Source: Acinetobacter lwoffii
GTDB lineage: Bacteria > Pseudomonadota > Gammaproteobacteria > Pseudomonadales > Moraxellaceae
Assembly: GCF_024129355.1 (NCBI RefSeq)
Contig: NZ_JAMXXP010000010.1
Coordinates: 24,930 to 88,929 of the forward strand
Reading direction: 5' to 3'
DNA: 64,000 bases
The translations under genes were made by a program, and so were the position numbers. Shown here in pieces: positions 21,298 to 31,421 of this stretch; position 1 is the first letter of the stretch, and each line of letters begins with the position of its first letter. The notes beneath the pieces are model-generated. The model saw only the letters and a list, made by a program, of their open reading frames with translations, did no database searches and was not told where the DNA came from.

Positions 21298-22578
21298 ATG
21301 CAACAAATTTCCATCTCAGAATTATTAGAGCAAAGACCTGTTATTCACAAAATCCAGTTTGATTTAAAAGAGCAACGTAAACAGGCTATTCGTGACAAAA
21401 TAGTCCTAGAAGATCTGACACGGTCCCGTTTAAAAATTGCCATCGTTACCGAAACTTGGCCTCCTGAAATCAATGGTGTTGCCCATGCTTTATTGCAACT
21501 TTGTAAAGGATTACAAAAACAGGGGCATAAGATTTTATTAATACGTCCAGAACAACGACAAGCTTGTAATGATTTTCAACCGCATAGTGAATGTCTGGTT
21601 AAAGCGCATTGCATTCCTAAATATAGTAATTTGCAGTTTGGTAGACCGCAATTTCTAAAAATCCATCAAGCTGTTGAAACTTTTATACCCGATATTATTC
21701 ATATTGTGACCGAAGGCCCTTTGGGTTTGGTAGCTCAGCAGCTTGCAAAATTCCATAAAATTCCAGTCTCTAGCGGTTTCCACTCGTCATTTCAGGAATT
21801 TAGTCGGTTTTTTGATTTGGCTTTTTTACTAAAGCCAATTCAAGGCTATTTAAAGTGGTTTCATAATAATACTGATTTGACCTGTGTCCCGAGTCGAAGC
21901 ACGGCTCAAGCCTTAAATCAGTTTGGTGTAACTTCTCCCTTGGCAGTTGTGGGCAGAGGCGTCGATCCAGATACATTTTCACCAAAGTGGCGATCACCAG
22001 ATTTGCGCTATGCTTGGGGAGTTTCAAACGAGACCCGGGTAATGTTGTATGTGGGACGGCTTTCTCCTGAAAAGGAAATTGACGTGCTGATCAAGACCTA
22101 TTTTGTGCTGCGCCAAGTTCGTCAGCAAGATGTGCGTTTGGTGGTGGTCGGAGATGGGCCGGATCGCACTCGACTGCAACAACTGAATCAGGATGGTAGC
22201 ATTGTTTTTACCGGTAGCTTGACAGGGGAAAAACTGTCAGCGGCGTATGCCAGTGCTGATGTGTTCTGTTTTGCCAGCCAGGTCGAAACCTTTGGAAATG
22301 TGGTTTTGGAAGCGATGGCCAGTGGCTTGCCAGTGATTGCTTATGATTATGCTTGTGCAAATTTGCATGTGCAGCATGGTGAAACGGGATGGTTGAGCGG
22401 ACTTGGACATCAGCAGGGTTTGATTCAGCAGATGCTCGAACTGCCTGATCTGCAAAGATTACAGCAGATGGGCGCGCAAGCACGTAAAAAAGCCGAAAAA
22501 GTAGGCTGGCAATATCCAGTCCGGCAATTTGAACAGGCACTGTATTTACTGGTACAGCATCAGGAATACAGGATATAA
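21298..22578 (+). CDS. glycosyltransferase family 4 protein
   Basis: A 426-residue GT-B fold transferase. An N-terminal extension of about 40 residues precedes the acceptor-side domain, which starts KIAIVTETWPPEINGVAHAL, the classic start of the GT4 group that includes MgtA-like mannosyl- or glucuronosyltransferases acting on lipids. The donor-side domain has LYVGRLSPEKEIDVLI, VVVGDGPDR and FASQVETFGNVVLEAMASGLPVIA, the EX7E-type motif. No membrane segment is seen. It probably glycosylates a lipid at the inner membrane, which fits the PAP2 phosphatase encoded 20 bases downstream; the exact acceptor is not predictable. Confidence 0.85.
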   Translation: MQQISISELLEQRPVIHKIQFDLKEQRKQAIRDKIVLEDLTRSRLKIAIVTETWPPEINGVAHALLQLCKGLQKQGHKILLIRPEQRQACNDFQPHSECLVKAHCIPKYSNLQFGRPQFLKIHQAVETFIPDIIHIVTEGPLGLVAQQLAKFHKIPVSSGFHSSFQEFSRFFDLAFLLKPIQGYLKWFHNNTDLTCVPSRSTAQALNQFGVTSPLAVVGRGVDPDTFSPKWRSPDLRYAWGVSNETRVMLYVGRLSPEKEIDVLIKTYFVLRQVRQQDVRLVVVGDGPDRTRLQQLNQDGSIVFTGSLTGEKLSAAYASADVFCFASQVETFGNVVLEAMASGLPVIAYDYACANLHVQHGETGWLSGLGHQQGLIQQMLELPDLQRLQQMGAQARKKAEKVGWQYPVRQFEQALYLLVQHQEYRI

Positions 22579-22598
22579 AACAAGAAAGGAGCAACAGT

Positions 22599-23150
22599 GT
22601 GAAACTCCAGAATGTAAAGATTAAATTTTTAGAAATCGATTTGAAAGGCTGTGTTTATCTGAATCATTTTTCGCATTCAGTCCGTATTGCCACTTTTTTT
22701 AAAATGATTAGCCGCTTAGGAAATGGTGCATTTTGGTATTTCATGCTGATACTGGTTTGGATCATGCAAGGCTTGATCTATACCGTGCAGATTGTTTATC
22801 TGATTCTAGGAAGCACCATTGGTACCATGATTTACAAGGTACTTAAAATCAAAACCGTACGGCCACGTCCTTATCAGGTACATCAAGTGATCCGTTTGGG
22901 TGAGCATCCACTGGATCATTTCAGTTTTCCTTCCGGGCATACCTTGCATGCCGTGATGGCAACCACCGTTTTAGGTTATGTCGCACCTTTATTACTGATG
23001 CTGATGTTGCCTTTTACGGTTCTGGTCGCAGTGTCCCGAATGGTGCTGGGATTGCATTATCCAAGTGATGTGGCGGTTGGCGCAATTCTGGGTGGCATGA
23101 TGGCAATTGCCATTGTCCTGACCGCGCCTTATCTGAATATTGTGCTGTAA
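22599..23150 (+). CDS. PAP2-family membrane phosphatase
   Basis: A 183-residue integral membrane protein with the three signature blocks of the type 2 phosphatidic acid phosphatase family: KTVRPRP, PSGHTLH and SRMVLGLHYPSD. These enzymes remove phosphate from lipid phosphates such as phosphatidylglycerophosphate, phosphatidic acid or undecaprenyl pyrophosphate on the outer face of the inner membrane. Hydrophobic segments flank the motifs. It starts at GTG with AAAGGAG upstream. It likely forms a two-gene unit with the preceding glycosyltransferase. Confidence 0.85.
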   Translation: MKLQNVKIKFLEIDLKGCVYLNHFSHSVRIATFFKMISRLGNGAFWYFMLILVWIMQGLIYTVQIVYLILGSTIGTMIYKVLKIKTVRPRPYQVHQVIRLGEHPLDHFSFPSGHTLHAVMATTVLGYVAPLLLMLMLPFTVLVAVSRMVLGLHYPSDVAVGAILGGMMAIAIVLTAPYLNIVL

Positions 23151-23237
23151 AAATAAGTGAAAGCCGGAGCAAAGGCTCGCAGATTTTCACAGATTTGTTA
23201 AAGTACAGCATCAAAGCAATTATGGTGAGAAATAGAG

Positions 23238-23438
23238 ATGGGTTTACGTTGGACTGACACGCTCGATATCGCGATTGAACTCTATGAAGCGCATCCAGAT
23301 GTGGACCCGCAGTGGATTCGTTTTACTGATTTACATGCCTGGGTGTGTGCTTTGCCTGAGTTTGAAGATGATCCAACCAAGTCGACTGAAGGTTTGCTTG
23401 AAGCCATTCAAATGGCATGGATTGACGAGGCACGCTAA
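23238..23438 (+). CDS. iscX: Fe-S cluster assembly protein IscX
   Basis: A small acidic protein of 66 residues, the normal IscX (YfhJ) size. It begins GLRWTDTLDIAIELYEAHPD and contains the Asp/Glu-rich FTDLHAWVCALPEF segment that binds IscS and iron in E. coli. IscX modulates the rate of Fe-S assembly by IscS. Here it is separate from any isc operon genes in the window and stands between the PAP2 gene and ndk. Confidence 0.92.
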   Translation: MGLRWTDTLDIAIELYEAHPDVDPQWIRFTDLHAWVCALPEFEDDPTKSTEGLLEAIQMAWIDEAR

Positions 23439-23486
23439 GCCCTCATCTTAAAAAAGCATTTTTTTACAGATGAAAAGCAGAAAAAT

Positions 23487-23510
23487 GCGCATTATCTCGG
23501 TATAATGCGC
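23487..23510. promoter_or_regulatory. palindrome over the ndk promoter -10 region
   Basis: GCGCATTAT and ATAATGCGC form perfect nine-base arms around six bases, and TATAAT at 23501-23506 falls inside the right arm, 43 bases before the ndk start. No good -35 box is visible. It could be a protein operator, or simply a promoter that looks symmetrical. Confidence 0.5.
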
Positions 23511-23548
23511 CAAATTTTCATGTCAACAATTGACTTAAGGAGCCTATC

Positions 23549-23980
23549 ATGGCTATCGAACGTACTTTATCTATCGTTAAACCAGACGCAGTTGCTAAAA
23601 ACCACATCGGCGACATCTTTGCTCGTTTCGAGAAAGCTGGTCTTCAAATTGTTGCAACTAAAATGAAACATTTGACTCAAGCTGAAGCTGAAGGCTTCTA
23701 TGCTGAGCACAAAGAACGTGGTTTCTTTGCTGACCTGGTTGCATTCATGACTTCTGGTCCAGTGGTTGTTTCAGTTCTTGAAGGCGAAAACGCTGTTCTT
23801 GCTCACCGTGACATCCTTGGTGCGACGAATCCTAAAGAAGCTGCTCCTGGTACTATCCGTGCAGATTTCGCTGTAAGCATCGATGAAAACGCTGCTCACG
23901 GTTCTGACTCTGTAGCATCTGCTGATCGTGAAGTTAACTACTTCTTCGCTCAAACTGAGATTGCTCCACGTACTCGTTAA
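23549..23980 (+). CDS. ndk: nucleoside diphosphate kinase
   Basis: The 143-residue enzyme that equalises nucleoside triphosphate pools by phosphate transfer through a phosphohistidine. The catalytic His is residue 117 in NAAHGSDS; the N-terminal [17 protein letters not shown] is diagnostic. AAGGAG lies at ideal spacing and codon bias is strong, as in highly expressed genes. It has its own promoter region and terminator. Confidence 0.97.
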   Translation: MAIERTLSIVKPDAVAKNHIGDIFARFEKAGLQIVATKMKHLTQAEAEGFYAEHKERGFFADLVAFMTSGPVVVSVLEGENAVLAHRDILGATNPKEAAPGTIRADFAVSIDENAAHGSDSVASADREVNYFFAQTEIAPRTR

Positions 23981-23995
23981 TTCGCAGTATTCAAG

Positions 23996-24031
23996 CCAGA
24001 TAAGTGTTATTATACTTATCTGGTTTTTTTA
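23996..24031 (+). terminator. ndk terminator
   Basis: The ten-base arms CCAGATAAGT and ACTTATCTGG are followed by a T-run just after the ndk stop. Confidence 0.92.
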
Positions 24032-24102
24032 TTCTCTGAATAATTCTTTGCTCACATATTGAGCTTCTCCTTTCATCTTTAGACATGGTTTAGGTAATAC
24101 AC

Positions 24103-25338
24103 ATGAGTACTGAAGCAGTCGCTGTATCAGCAGTTTCTGAGCCACAGCAACACACTCCATCCGCTCCAGCACAGGCAAATACTGTCGAGAAAGTGAATTT
24201 ACTTGGCATGTCACGTTCGCAAATGGAAAAATTCTTTGAGGACATGGGTGAGAAGAAGTTTCGTGCCGGGCAGGTGATGAAATGGATTCACCAGTTCTTC
24301 GTGACCGATTTTGCTGAAATGACCAATATTTCAGGAAAACTGCGTGAAAAACTGGAAAAGATTTGTGAAATTAAAGCACCGGAAGTGGTGCATAAAAACT
24401 ATTCCAAAGATGGAACCCGTAAATGGGTATTCCGTGTTGGCGATGGCGAAGGTTCTCTTGTTGAAACGGTACTGATTCCTGCTGAACATCGCAGTGGTTT
24501 ACGTCGCACTTTGTGTATTTCTTCACAAGTGGGCTGTGCACTGGACTGTTCATTCTGTTCGACCGGTAAACAGGGTTTTCAGCGCGATTTGACCCAGGCG
24601 GAAATTATCGGTCAGCTCTGGATGGCGAATTATTCCTATATGGAAGATGTGCCTGTACTTGAACGTGAACGCTCAGTCACAAACGTGGTGATGATGGGCA
24701 TGGGCGAGCCATTGCTTAACTACGATGCAGTATTGAATTCAATGCGCATTATGCTGGATGACTTTGCATACGGCATGTCAAAACGTCGTGTGACTTTATC
24801 GACTTCTGGTGTGGTGCCGAAAATCGATCAGATGGTCAAAGATATTGACGTGGCGCTGGCTATTTCATTGCATGCGCCCAATGACGAGCTGCGTAACGAG
24901 CTGGTGCCGATCAATAAAAAATATCCGCTTGAGCAGCTGATTGCTGCATGTCAGCGTTATATTGCCAAAGATGGGAATGAAAGTTCACGTAAACATGTGA
25001 CGATTGAATATGTGATGTTAGATGGCGTGAATGACCATCCTGAACATGCTCAGCAAATGATTAAGCTGTTGAAGAATTTGCCAAGCAAGATTAATTTGAT
25101 TCCTTTTAATCCGTTCCCGCATGCGCCATATGGCCGCTCAAGCCGCAACCGGATTATTTCTTTCCAAAAAACTTTGTCTGATGCCGGTTTTGTGTGTACG
25201 ATTCGTCAGACACGCGGTGATGACATTGATGCCGCGTGCGGACAGTTAGTCGGACAAGTTGCTGACCGTACCCGTCGTGCGGAACAGTGGAAAAAGAAAA
25301 TTGCGCAATCGAATGAGATCATGCGCTCACAAGGATAA
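24103..25338 (+). CDS. rlmN: 23S rRNA/tRNA adenine-C2 methyltransferase RlmN
   Basis: A radical-SAM enzyme of 411 residues that makes 2-methyladenosine at A2503 of 23S rRNA and A37 of some tRNAs. The 4Fe-4S binding CX3CX2C appears as CALDCSFC (starting near residue 145), and the [10 protein letters not shown] motif follows. The catalytic Cys pair is completed by [18 protein letters not shown] near the C-terminus. The N-terminus carries an extra Ala/Pro/Gln-rich leader of about 30 residues before [15 protein letters not shown]; a shorter start is possible. It opens the conserved rlmN-pilF-rodZ-ispG-hisS-yfgM-bamB-der block. Confidence 0.96.
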   Translation: MSTEAVAVSAVSEPQQHTPSAPAQANTVEKVNLLGMSRSQMEKFFEDMGEKKFRAGQVMKWIHQFFVTDFAEMTNISGKLREKLEKICEIKAPEVVHKNYSKDGTRKWVFRVGDGEGSLVETVLIPAEHRSGLRRTLCISSQVGCALDCSFCSTGKQGFQRDLTQAEIIGQLWMANYSYMEDVPVLERERSVTNVVMMGMGEPLLNYDAVLNSMRIMLDDFAYGMSKRRVTLSTSGVVPKIDQMVKDIDVALAISLHAPNDELRNELVPINKKYPLEQLIAACQRYIAKDGNESSRKHVTIEYVMLDGVNDHPEHAQQMIKLLKNLPSKINLIPFNPFPHAPYGRSSRNRIISFQKTLSDAGFVCTIRQTRGDDIDAACGQLVGQVADRTRRAEQWKKKIAQSNEIMRSQG

Positions 25339-25352
25339 TAAGAGGTCGCCAG

Positions 25353-26153
25353 TTGAGAAATCTAACATCAAAGTTTGCTTTGATTTCAACAGTATGTGTG
25401 TCTTTGGTTTTAGTCGCGTGTCAGACGCCAGATCTGGGTCAGAAAGACCCTGAAAAGGCCACCAAAGTCCGTACCCAATTGGCGGTAGAATATCTGAGAA
25501 CAGGTGACCTGGATGCAGCTAAACGTGCGCTGGATCAGGCACTTGAAAGCAGTCCGCGTGATTCTCAAGCAAATATGATGATGGGCGTGCTACTGCAACA
25601 GGAAGGTAGTAAGCTTAATCTCGAAAAGGCAGATCATTATTTCAAGCGTGCGATTTCGGCAGATCCGAAAAATGCGCAGGCGCGAAATAATTACGGCACT
25701 TATTTATATCAGCTTGAACGCTATAATGATGCGATCGAGCAGTTTCAAATTGCTGGTGCCACGTTGGGTTATGATCAGCGATTCCGCGCACTGGAAAATA
25801 TGGGGCGGATTTACCTGAAACTGGGTGATACAGCAAACGCTGAAAAATCATTCAAACAGGCGCTGCAAGCCAATCGCGATTCTTATATTTCAATGTTAGA
25901 GTTGGCAGAAATATTTTATTTGAACCAGCAGTTCCCGGCGGCGACACAAATGTATCAACAGTTTGTACGTGGTGTGGGACAGAAAAATCAGGGTGCCCGT
26001 GCGCTCTGGGTCGGCATTCGCACTGCGCGTGCCGGGGGTGATCAGTTGGGTATGCAGGTATTGGTCAACCAGTTACGTGCACTTTTTCCTGAAAGCCAGG
26101 AATACCAACGTTATTTGCAATTACAGTACAGTACTGAGGCCGTATGGAAGTAA
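25353..26153 (+). CDS. pilF: type IV pilus pilotin PilF/PilW
   Basis: A 266-residue outer-membrane lipoprotein with tetratricopeptide repeats that localises and multimerises the PilQ secretin of type IV pili. It begins at TTG with AGAGG seven bases upstream, and has a lipoprotein signal ending LVACQT. About six TPR units follow, for example EYLRTGDLDAAKRALDQALE and NNYGTYLYQLERYNDAIEQF. It begins 14 bases after rlmN and its end overlaps rodZ by 10 bases. In this genus type IV pili serve twitching and natural transformation. Confidence 0.92.
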   Translation: MRNLTSKFALISTVCVSLVLVACQTPDLGQKDPEKATKVRTQLAVEYLRTGDLDAAKRALDQALESSPRDSQANMMMGVLLQQEGSKLNLEKADHYFKRAISADPKNAQARNNYGTYLYQLERYNDAIEQFQIAGATLGYDQRFRALENMGRIYLKLGDTANAEKSFKQALQANRDSYISMLELAEIFYLNQQFPAATQMYQQFVRGVGQKNQGARALWVGIRTARAGGDQLGMQVLVNQLRALFPESQEYQRYLQLQYSTEAVWK

Positions 26154-26935
26154 ATCCTAATTCACCATCGAATCATTCGAGCGTAGCTCCAAATGCGTTA
26201 GGAAATATTCAACGTCCGGGCGAGTACTTGCGCCAGATTCGTATCAATCAGCAGCGCAATCTGGAAGATGTAGCGAAAGAGCTGAACATCCCGGTCAAAA
26301 CCCTGACTGCTCTTGAGCAGGATGAATACAAATCTTTGCCAGAAGCGACCTTTATCAAAGGTTATTACCGGACTTATGCCAAATTTCTGGGTGTAGATGC
26401 GTCTAGTATTATTCAGCGTTTTGATGAAATCTATACCAATGATACCGGGTTGCTGCCGAATCATGCCCTGAACAATTCTCCAATTAAAATTATGGGGAAA
26501 TTACCAGGTTCCAAGCGTGACCGTAATCGTAAGTGGTTAAAGCGCATTTTTATTACGCTGGTACTTTTGCTGATTTTGGGCGCACTGTTTGCCATGATTC
26601 AGAACTGGTCGAGTAGTAATTCCCAAAATAGCAGTGAAGTCTCTGGAGTAGGCGCTTCTAATGTCGAGATTCTGAATCTGGATACAGGTGCCGCACTTTC
26701 CGGTGATCAGCTGAAGCTTGATTTTAACCGTCCGACTTCGGTGCATATTGTCGACTCGGCGGGTAATGTTCTGGCAACTGGCCGTCAGGCATCGAGCTTG
26801 CAACTGAATGGTGAAGCGCCATTCCAGATTCGTCTGGATGATGCATCGGCTGTATCACTCAGTTTAAATAATGAAAATATTTCATTGTCACCCTACACTG
26901 TGAACGGAAAAGCAGAATTCCGTTTATCACCTTAA
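26144..26935 (+). CDS. rodZ: RodZ-like cytoskeletal protein
   Basis: A 263-residue bitopic membrane protein. The N-terminal helix-turn-helix domain (residues about 25-95, GEYLRQIRINQQRNLEDVAK) contacts MreB in E. coli RodZ. A basic stretch KRDRNRKWLKR precedes a single membrane segment (IFITLVLLLILGALFAMI), and the periplasmic DUF4115 domain ends the protein. RodZ links the MreB filament to the wall-elongation machinery and supports rod shape. The ATG lies inside the pilF end, so the two are translationally coupled. Confidence 0.88.
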   Translation: MEVNPNSPSNHSSVAPNALGNIQRPGEYLRQIRINQQRNLEDVAKELNIPVKTLTALEQDEYKSLPEATFIKGYYRTYAKFLGVDASSIIQRFDEIYTNDTGLLPNHALNNSPIKIMGKLPGSKRDRNRKWLKRIFITLVLLLILGALFAMIQNWSSSNSQNSSEVSGVGASNVEILNLDTGAALSGDQLKLDFNRPTSVHIVDSAGNVLATGRQASSLQLNGEAPFQIRLDDASAVSLSLNNENISLSPYTVNGKAEFRLSP

Positions 26936-26958
26936 CAGATCAAGAGTAGAGCAGAACG

Positions 26959-28080
26959 ATGATCGTAAATCCAATTAAACGTCGTCCAACACGTAAAATT
27001 CGTGTGGGTTCAGTTTATGTGGGTGGTGATGCACCAATCAGTATCCAGTCGATGACCAATACTGAAACCTGTAATGTAGCAGCTACGGTTGCTCAGATCC
27101 AGCGCTGCGTCGATGCAGGCGCGGACATCATGCGGGTTTCTGTGCCTACCATGGAAGCGGCGGCGGCATTTGGTGAAATTCGCAAGCAGGTCAATGTACC
27201 TTTGGTGGCGGATATTCACTTCGATTATAAAATTGCTTTGGCAGTTGCCGATTTGGGTGCAGACTGCCTGCGGATTAACCCGGGCAATATCGGTTCTGAA
27301 GCGAAAATTCGTGAAGTCGTGGCCGCGGCACGTCATAACGACATTTCCATGCGGATCGGTGTCAATGCCGGCTCCCTGGAAAAAGATATTCAAAAGAAAT
27401 ATGGCGAGCCGACTGGTCAGGCTTTGCTTGAATCTGCGATGCGCCATATCGATATTCTAGACCGTCTGGATTTCCAGGAATTCAAAATTTCAGTCAAAGC
27501 CTCGAATGTGTTCCTGACCATGGATGCGTATCGTTTGCTGTCACAGCAAATTGATAATCCGCTCCATCTGGGTGTCACAGAAGCAGGTATTTACCGCACC
27601 GGTTCGGTTAAATCTGCCATCGCTTTGGGTGGCCTGCTGATGGAAGGCATCGGGGATACCATGCGTATTTCCTTAGCTGCCGAGCCTGAAGAAGAAATTA
27701 AAATTGGTTTTGATATTCTGAAATCGCTGGGTCTGCGCTCCAACGGGATTAACTTCATTGCCTGCCCAAGCTGTTCACGTCAGGAATTTAATGTGATTTC
27801 CGTGATGCAGCAACTTGAAGAGCGTTTAGAAGATATTCGTACCCCAATGGATGTCTCGGTCATTGGCTGTAAAGTGAATGGGCCGGGCGAAGCCAAAGAA
27901 GCGGATATTGGTGTCGTAGGTGCAGCACCACGTTCACTGGTGTACCGTAATGGTGAAAAGAGCCATTTAATTGACACGAATCAATTGGTTGATGAAATCG
28001 AAACCATGGTTCGTCAACGTGTTACCGAGCTTGAAGAAGCTAAATCTAAAGAAATTATTCGTACAAGTTTTCCTGAGTAG
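26959..28080 (+). CDS. ispG: 4-hydroxy-3-methylbut-2-enyl diphosphate synthase (flavodoxin)
   Basis: The 373-residue 4Fe-4S enzyme of the penultimate step of the non-mevalonate isoprenoid pathway. The cluster ligands are visible in [10 protein letters not shown] and [15 protein letters not shown], the usual three-Cys arrangement of IspG. The N-terminal TIM-barrel portion starts [20 protein letters not shown]. Only three bases separate it from hisS, an arrangement conserved in Gammaproteobacteria. Confidence 0.97.
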   Translation: MIVNPIKRRPTRKIRVGSVYVGGDAPISIQSMTNTETCNVAATVAQIQRCVDAGADIMRVSVPTMEAAAAFGEIRKQVNVPLVADIHFDYKIALAVADLGADCLRINPGNIGSEAKIREVVAAARHNDISMRIGVNAGSLEKDIQKKYGEPTGQALLESAMRHIDILDRLDFQEFKISVKASNVFLTMDAYRLLSQQIDNPLHLGVTEAGIYRTGSVKSAIALGGLLMEGIGDTMRISLAAEPEEEIKIGFDILKSLGLRSNGINFIACPSCSRQEFNVISVMQQLEERLEDIRTPMDVSVIGCKVNGPGEAKEADIGVVGAAPRSLVYRNGEKSHLIDTNQLVDEIETMVRQRVTELEEAKSKEIIRTSFPE

Positions 28081-28083
28081 ATC

Positions 28084-29379
28084 ATGAGTTCAATCGTCGC
28101 AATCAAAGGTTTTAATGACATTCTCCCAACGCAAACCCCAGCTTGGAGACGTCTTGAACAGCATCTATCCGGTTTGATGGATGCCTATGGCTATCAACAA
28201 ATTCGTTTGCCTATCGTAGAACAGACTAACCTGTTTAAACGTTCGATCGGTGATGCAACCGATATCGTTGAAAAAGAAATGTATACCTTCCTCGACAAGG
28301 GTAATCCGCCTGAGTCGTTGACGTTACGTCCTGAAGGGACGGCTGGCTGTGTACGTGCCATGCTGGAGCATAATCTGCTGCGTGGTGCGACGCCTCGCGT
28401 CTGGTATATCGGCCCAATGTTCCGTTATGAAAAACCGCAAAAAGGCCGTTACCGTCAGTTCCACCAGTTTGGTGTGGAAACCTTTGGTGTGGCAACACCG
28501 GATATGGACGCAGAACTGATTCTGATGACGGCGCGTCTGTGGAAACGTATGGGTGTGGCAGACAAGGTTCAGCTTGAGTTAAATACACTCGGTGAGTCGG
28601 ATGAGCGTGCAGCCTATCGTGCGGCGCTGGTTGAGTTTTTAGAGTCGCATAAAGCTGATCTGGATGAAGATTCTCAGCGCCGTCTGACCACGAATCCATT
28701 GCGTATTCTGGATTCTAAAGATGCCAAAACACAAAGCATCTTGGAAAATGCACCGAAACTTCATGATTTTATGGGTGAAGAAACGCTGGCGCATTTTGCC
28801 CAGTTACAGCAGTATTTGACTGATGCAGGCGTAAGCTTCGTGATCAATCAAAAACTGGTACGCGGTCTGGACTATTACAACAAAACTGTTTTTGAATGGA
28901 CTACAACTCACTTGGGTTCACAAGGTACAGTGTGTGCCGGTGGCCGTTATGACGGTCTGGTGGGGCAACTTAAAGGCAGGCCTGATCAATCTGTCCCTGC
29001 GGTTGGTTTTGCCATGGGTATCGAGCGTTTATTGCTTCTGCTGGAACAGGTTGAAAACAATGCCCCGACACGTGATTGTGAAGTATTCCTGGTGGCTGAA
29101 CCGACTTCTCAAGGTAAGGCTTTGGTCATTGCCGAACAGATCCGTGATCAGCTTGAAGCAGCAGGCAGTCAGGTTCGTCTGAAAGTAGGCTCACAAGGTT
29201 CAATGAAATCGCAAATGAAAAAGGCCGATCAAGCCGGTGCTTTGTATGCAGCGATTTTGGGCGAGCGTGAACTGGAAGCTCAGGCGTTTACTGTGAAAGA
29301 GCTGGCAACCGCAGAGCAATCGAATGTACTATTTACGGACTTCGTTGCATTTTTTAGTACTAAAATTTCTTCAAAATAA
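28084..29379 (+). CDS. hisS: histidyl-tRNA synthetase
   Basis: A class II synthetase of 431 residues that charges tRNA-His. The N-terminus [20 protein letters not shown], motif 2 [19 protein letters not shown], the histidine-specific [15 protein letters not shown], and motif 3 around [14 protein letters not shown] are all present. The C-terminal anticodon-binding domain follows. It is transcribed with ispG and yfgM. Confidence 0.97.
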   Translation: MSSIVAIKGFNDILPTQTPAWRRLEQHLSGLMDAYGYQQIRLPIVEQTNLFKRSIGDATDIVEKEMYTFLDKGNPPESLTLRPEGTAGCVRAMLEHNLLRGATPRVWYIGPMFRYEKPQKGRYRQFHQFGVETFGVATPDMDAELILMTARLWKRMGVADKVQLELNTLGESDERAAYRAALVEFLESHKADLDEDSQRRLTTNPLRILDSKDAKTQSILENAPKLHDFMGEETLAHFAQLQQYLTDAGVSFVINQKLVRGLDYYNKTVFEWTTTHLGSQGTVCAGGRYDGLVGQLKGRPDQSVPAVGFAMGIERLLLLLEQVENNAPTRDCEVFLVAEPTSQGKALVIAEQIRDQLEAAGSQVRLKVGSQGSMKSQMKKADQAGALYAAILGERELEAQAFTVKELATAEQSNVLFTDFVAFFSTKISSK

Positions 29380-29409
29380 TCGATAAAACATTAGGAAAAG
29401 GGTAATCTC

Positions 29410-30108
29410 ATGAGCGCAATGAGTGGTGATGAACAGTTTGAAAGCTTAAAATCCTTTACGAAGAAATATGGTTCTTCGATGATTACCGGGATTTTAATTG
29501 CGCTGATTGCCTTTTTTGGGTGGGAATATTGGCAGAAGAAAAACCTGGCAGAGTCGCAAATGCACACTGCCAAGGTTCAGCAGTTGATGGATGATGCGCA
29601 GGCATCGAAAGGTGATGGTTTTGCTAAGTTATCTGAAGCTGCGGACAAAATTGTCAAGGAAGCACCGGATTCAGCACAGGCGATTCAGACCCAGCTGATG
29701 ATGGCTAAATTGGCTTATGACAAAGAAGATTATGCTGCGGCCGAGAAAGCGCTACAGAAAGTTGAAAACTCGAAAGTAGATGATAAAGGCCTGGTTCAGG
29801 TTGTCAAACTTCGTCTGGCTTATGCACAATTGGCGCAGAAAAAATATGATGCTGCATTGAAAACTTTAGAAGCAGTCACTGAGCCTGCATTTAAAGCAAC
29901 TGCCGATGAAGCACGTGGCGATATCTATGTTGCCAAAAATGATATTGAAAATGCTAAAAAAGTATATCAAAGTGCATGGGATGCTTTGATTGAACGTAAA
30001 GAAGAACGTCAGATTTTACAAATTAAGCTCGAAAGCGTAGGCGTATTGGTCGATGATCCGGAAATCGAACGCCCAATTATAGAAACACAAGCGGAAGAAG
30101 CTGAATGA
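29410..30108 (+). CDS. yfgM: YfgM-like TPR membrane protein, SecYEG ancillary factor
   Basis: A 232-residue inner-membrane protein with one N-terminal membrane segment (MITGILIALIAFFGWEYW) and a periplasmic TPR-like domain. YfgM of E. coli binds SecYEG and PpiD and helps hand over exported proteins to periplasmic chaperones. AAAGGG lies upstream of the start. The last codons overlap bamB by four bases, matching the yfgM-bamB linkage seen in many Gammaproteobacteria. Confidence 0.88.
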   Translation: MSAMSGDEQFESLKSFTKKYGSSMITGILIALIAFFGWEYWQKKNLAESQMHTAKVQQLMDDAQASKGDGFAKLSEAADKIVKEAPDSAQAIQTQLMMAKLAYDKEDYAAAEKALQKVENSKVDDKGLVQVVKLRLAYAQLAQKKYDAALKTLEAVTEPAFKATADEARGDIYVAKNDIENAKKVYQSAWDALIERKEERQILQIKLESVGVLVDDPEIERPIIETQAEEAE

Positions 30109-31253
30109 ATAGAAAATACAAAATTACCTGTGCCTTGACTGTTTTAACGCTTGCATTGGCTGGCTGTGCGGGTAAAACCAATAAAGTTCCAGAAGTAAAA
30201 CCGAATCCACTTCCAAAACTGACTCAAGCCAAAACACTGATCCCTGTATTTTCCACCAGTGTGGCTTCGACAGATGCTGCTGATCCGTTGCGTTTACGTC
30301 TGGATGCAGATAATGATGTGATCTTTGCAATTGATCCGAAAGGCGAAGTGTCTGCATTTAAAGGTAAACAGCGTCTGTGGCAGAAAAAAGTCAGCAAAGA
30401 CAATTTAAGTTCTGGTGTTGAAGCTGCTGAAGGTCTTGTTGTCGTTGGCAACCAGAAAGGCCAACTGTTTGCGCTGGATCAGCAAACCGGCGAGCAAAAA
30501 TGGACTGCGCAATTGACGGGTGCTTTACTGGCACCTTCATTAATTCATGCTGGTCGTGTCATTAGCGTGAGCAATGACGGCACAGTATATGCGCATGAAA
30601 TTGCGACGGGTGCGCAAGTTTGGACTTATAACTTACCTAATGTACAATTCAGCCTGCGTGGCATGGCTGCACCTGTTGCATTAGATGCTCGTAATGTACT
30701 GATTGCATCTTCCAATGCTTATATCTATGCACTGGATGCCTTAAGCGGTGTGCCAAAATTACAGCGTCGTGTCGCAGTGTCGGATGGGCGTTCTGATATC
30801 CAGCGTCTGGTTGATATTGACGGGGAACCGGTCGTTGCAGGCCAGTTTGTGGTGACCACCAGTTATCAAGGTCAGGTGACTGTGCTGGATTTAGCTTCAC
30901 AACAGGTGGTCTGGAGTGAAGATGCCAGCAGTATCCAGCGTCCAGAAGTTGTGGGCAATGGTGTATTTGTGGCGCAAACCGATGGCAAAATCAAAGCCTT
31001 TGAAATTACCTCGGGTCAACCGCTTTGGGAAAATGACCAGTTGCTGAATCGCAAGTTAAGTAATCCGGTGATGCTGGGTACTGATCTTGTAGTCGGCGAT
31101 CTGGATGGTGTCTTGCACCTGATTGATCCGCGTACCGGACAGATTACTGGTCGTTCGAAAACCTCTGGGGAAGTACGTAGCTTACGCGTCATCGACAACC
31201 AGCTGTATGTTTCCACACGCAAGGGCGCATTAAGCATTTGGCAGAACCGTTAA
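30105..31253 (+). CDS. bamB: outer-membrane protein assembly lipoprotein BamB
   Basis: A 382-residue beta-propeller lipoprotein of the Bam complex that folds outer-membrane barrels. The lipobox is LAGC after a short signal peptide, and the mature domain consists of PQQ-like repeats with recurring Trp and Gly, such as AEGLVVVGNQKGQLFALDQQ and VISVSNDGTVYAHEIATGAQ. It overlaps yfgM by four bases (ATGA). A terminator-like hairpin separates it from der. Confidence 0.94.
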   Translation: MNRKYKITCALTVLTLALAGCAGKTNKVPEVKPNPLPKLTQAKTLIPVFSTSVASTDAADPLRLRLDADNDVIFAIDPKGEVSAFKGKQRLWQKKVSKDNLSSGVEAAEGLVVVGNQKGQLFALDQQTGEQKWTAQLTGALLAPSLIHAGRVISVSNDGTVYAHEIATGAQVWTYNLPNVQFSLRGMAAPVALDARNVLIASSNAYIYALDALSGVPKLQRRVAVSDGRSDIQRLVDIDGEPVVAGQFVVTTSYQGQVTVLDLASQQVVWSEDASSIQRPEVVGNGVFVAQTDGKIKAFEITSGQPLWENDQLLNRKLSNPVMLGTDLVVGDLDGVLHLIDPRTGQITGRSKTSGEVRSLRVIDNQLYVSTRKGALSIWQNR

Positions 31254-31298
31254 TTTTAACGAGCCTTATGCTAAACTAGCCACAACCGTATTTTTGTG

Positions 31299-31336
31299 AA
31301 CGCGGGGTGATTGAAAAATCAATGCCCCGTGTTTTT
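31299..31336 (+). terminator. terminator between bamB and der
   Basis: CGGGG/CCCCG pairing, with an inner TGATT/AATCA stem, is followed by a T-run. It implies that der has its own promoter. Confidence 0.75.
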
Positions 31337-31421
31337 ATTTAGGGTATTTCCCCCTTATATCTTCCTATACTTTCTGATGTTCAGGCCACTTTGACGCCTG
31401 ATATTGAATAAAGGTTACTCT

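Noticed and set aside
23441..23475. Terminator-like A-run and T-run after iscX
   Set aside because: There is no real G-C stem; only A-T pairing of short runs.
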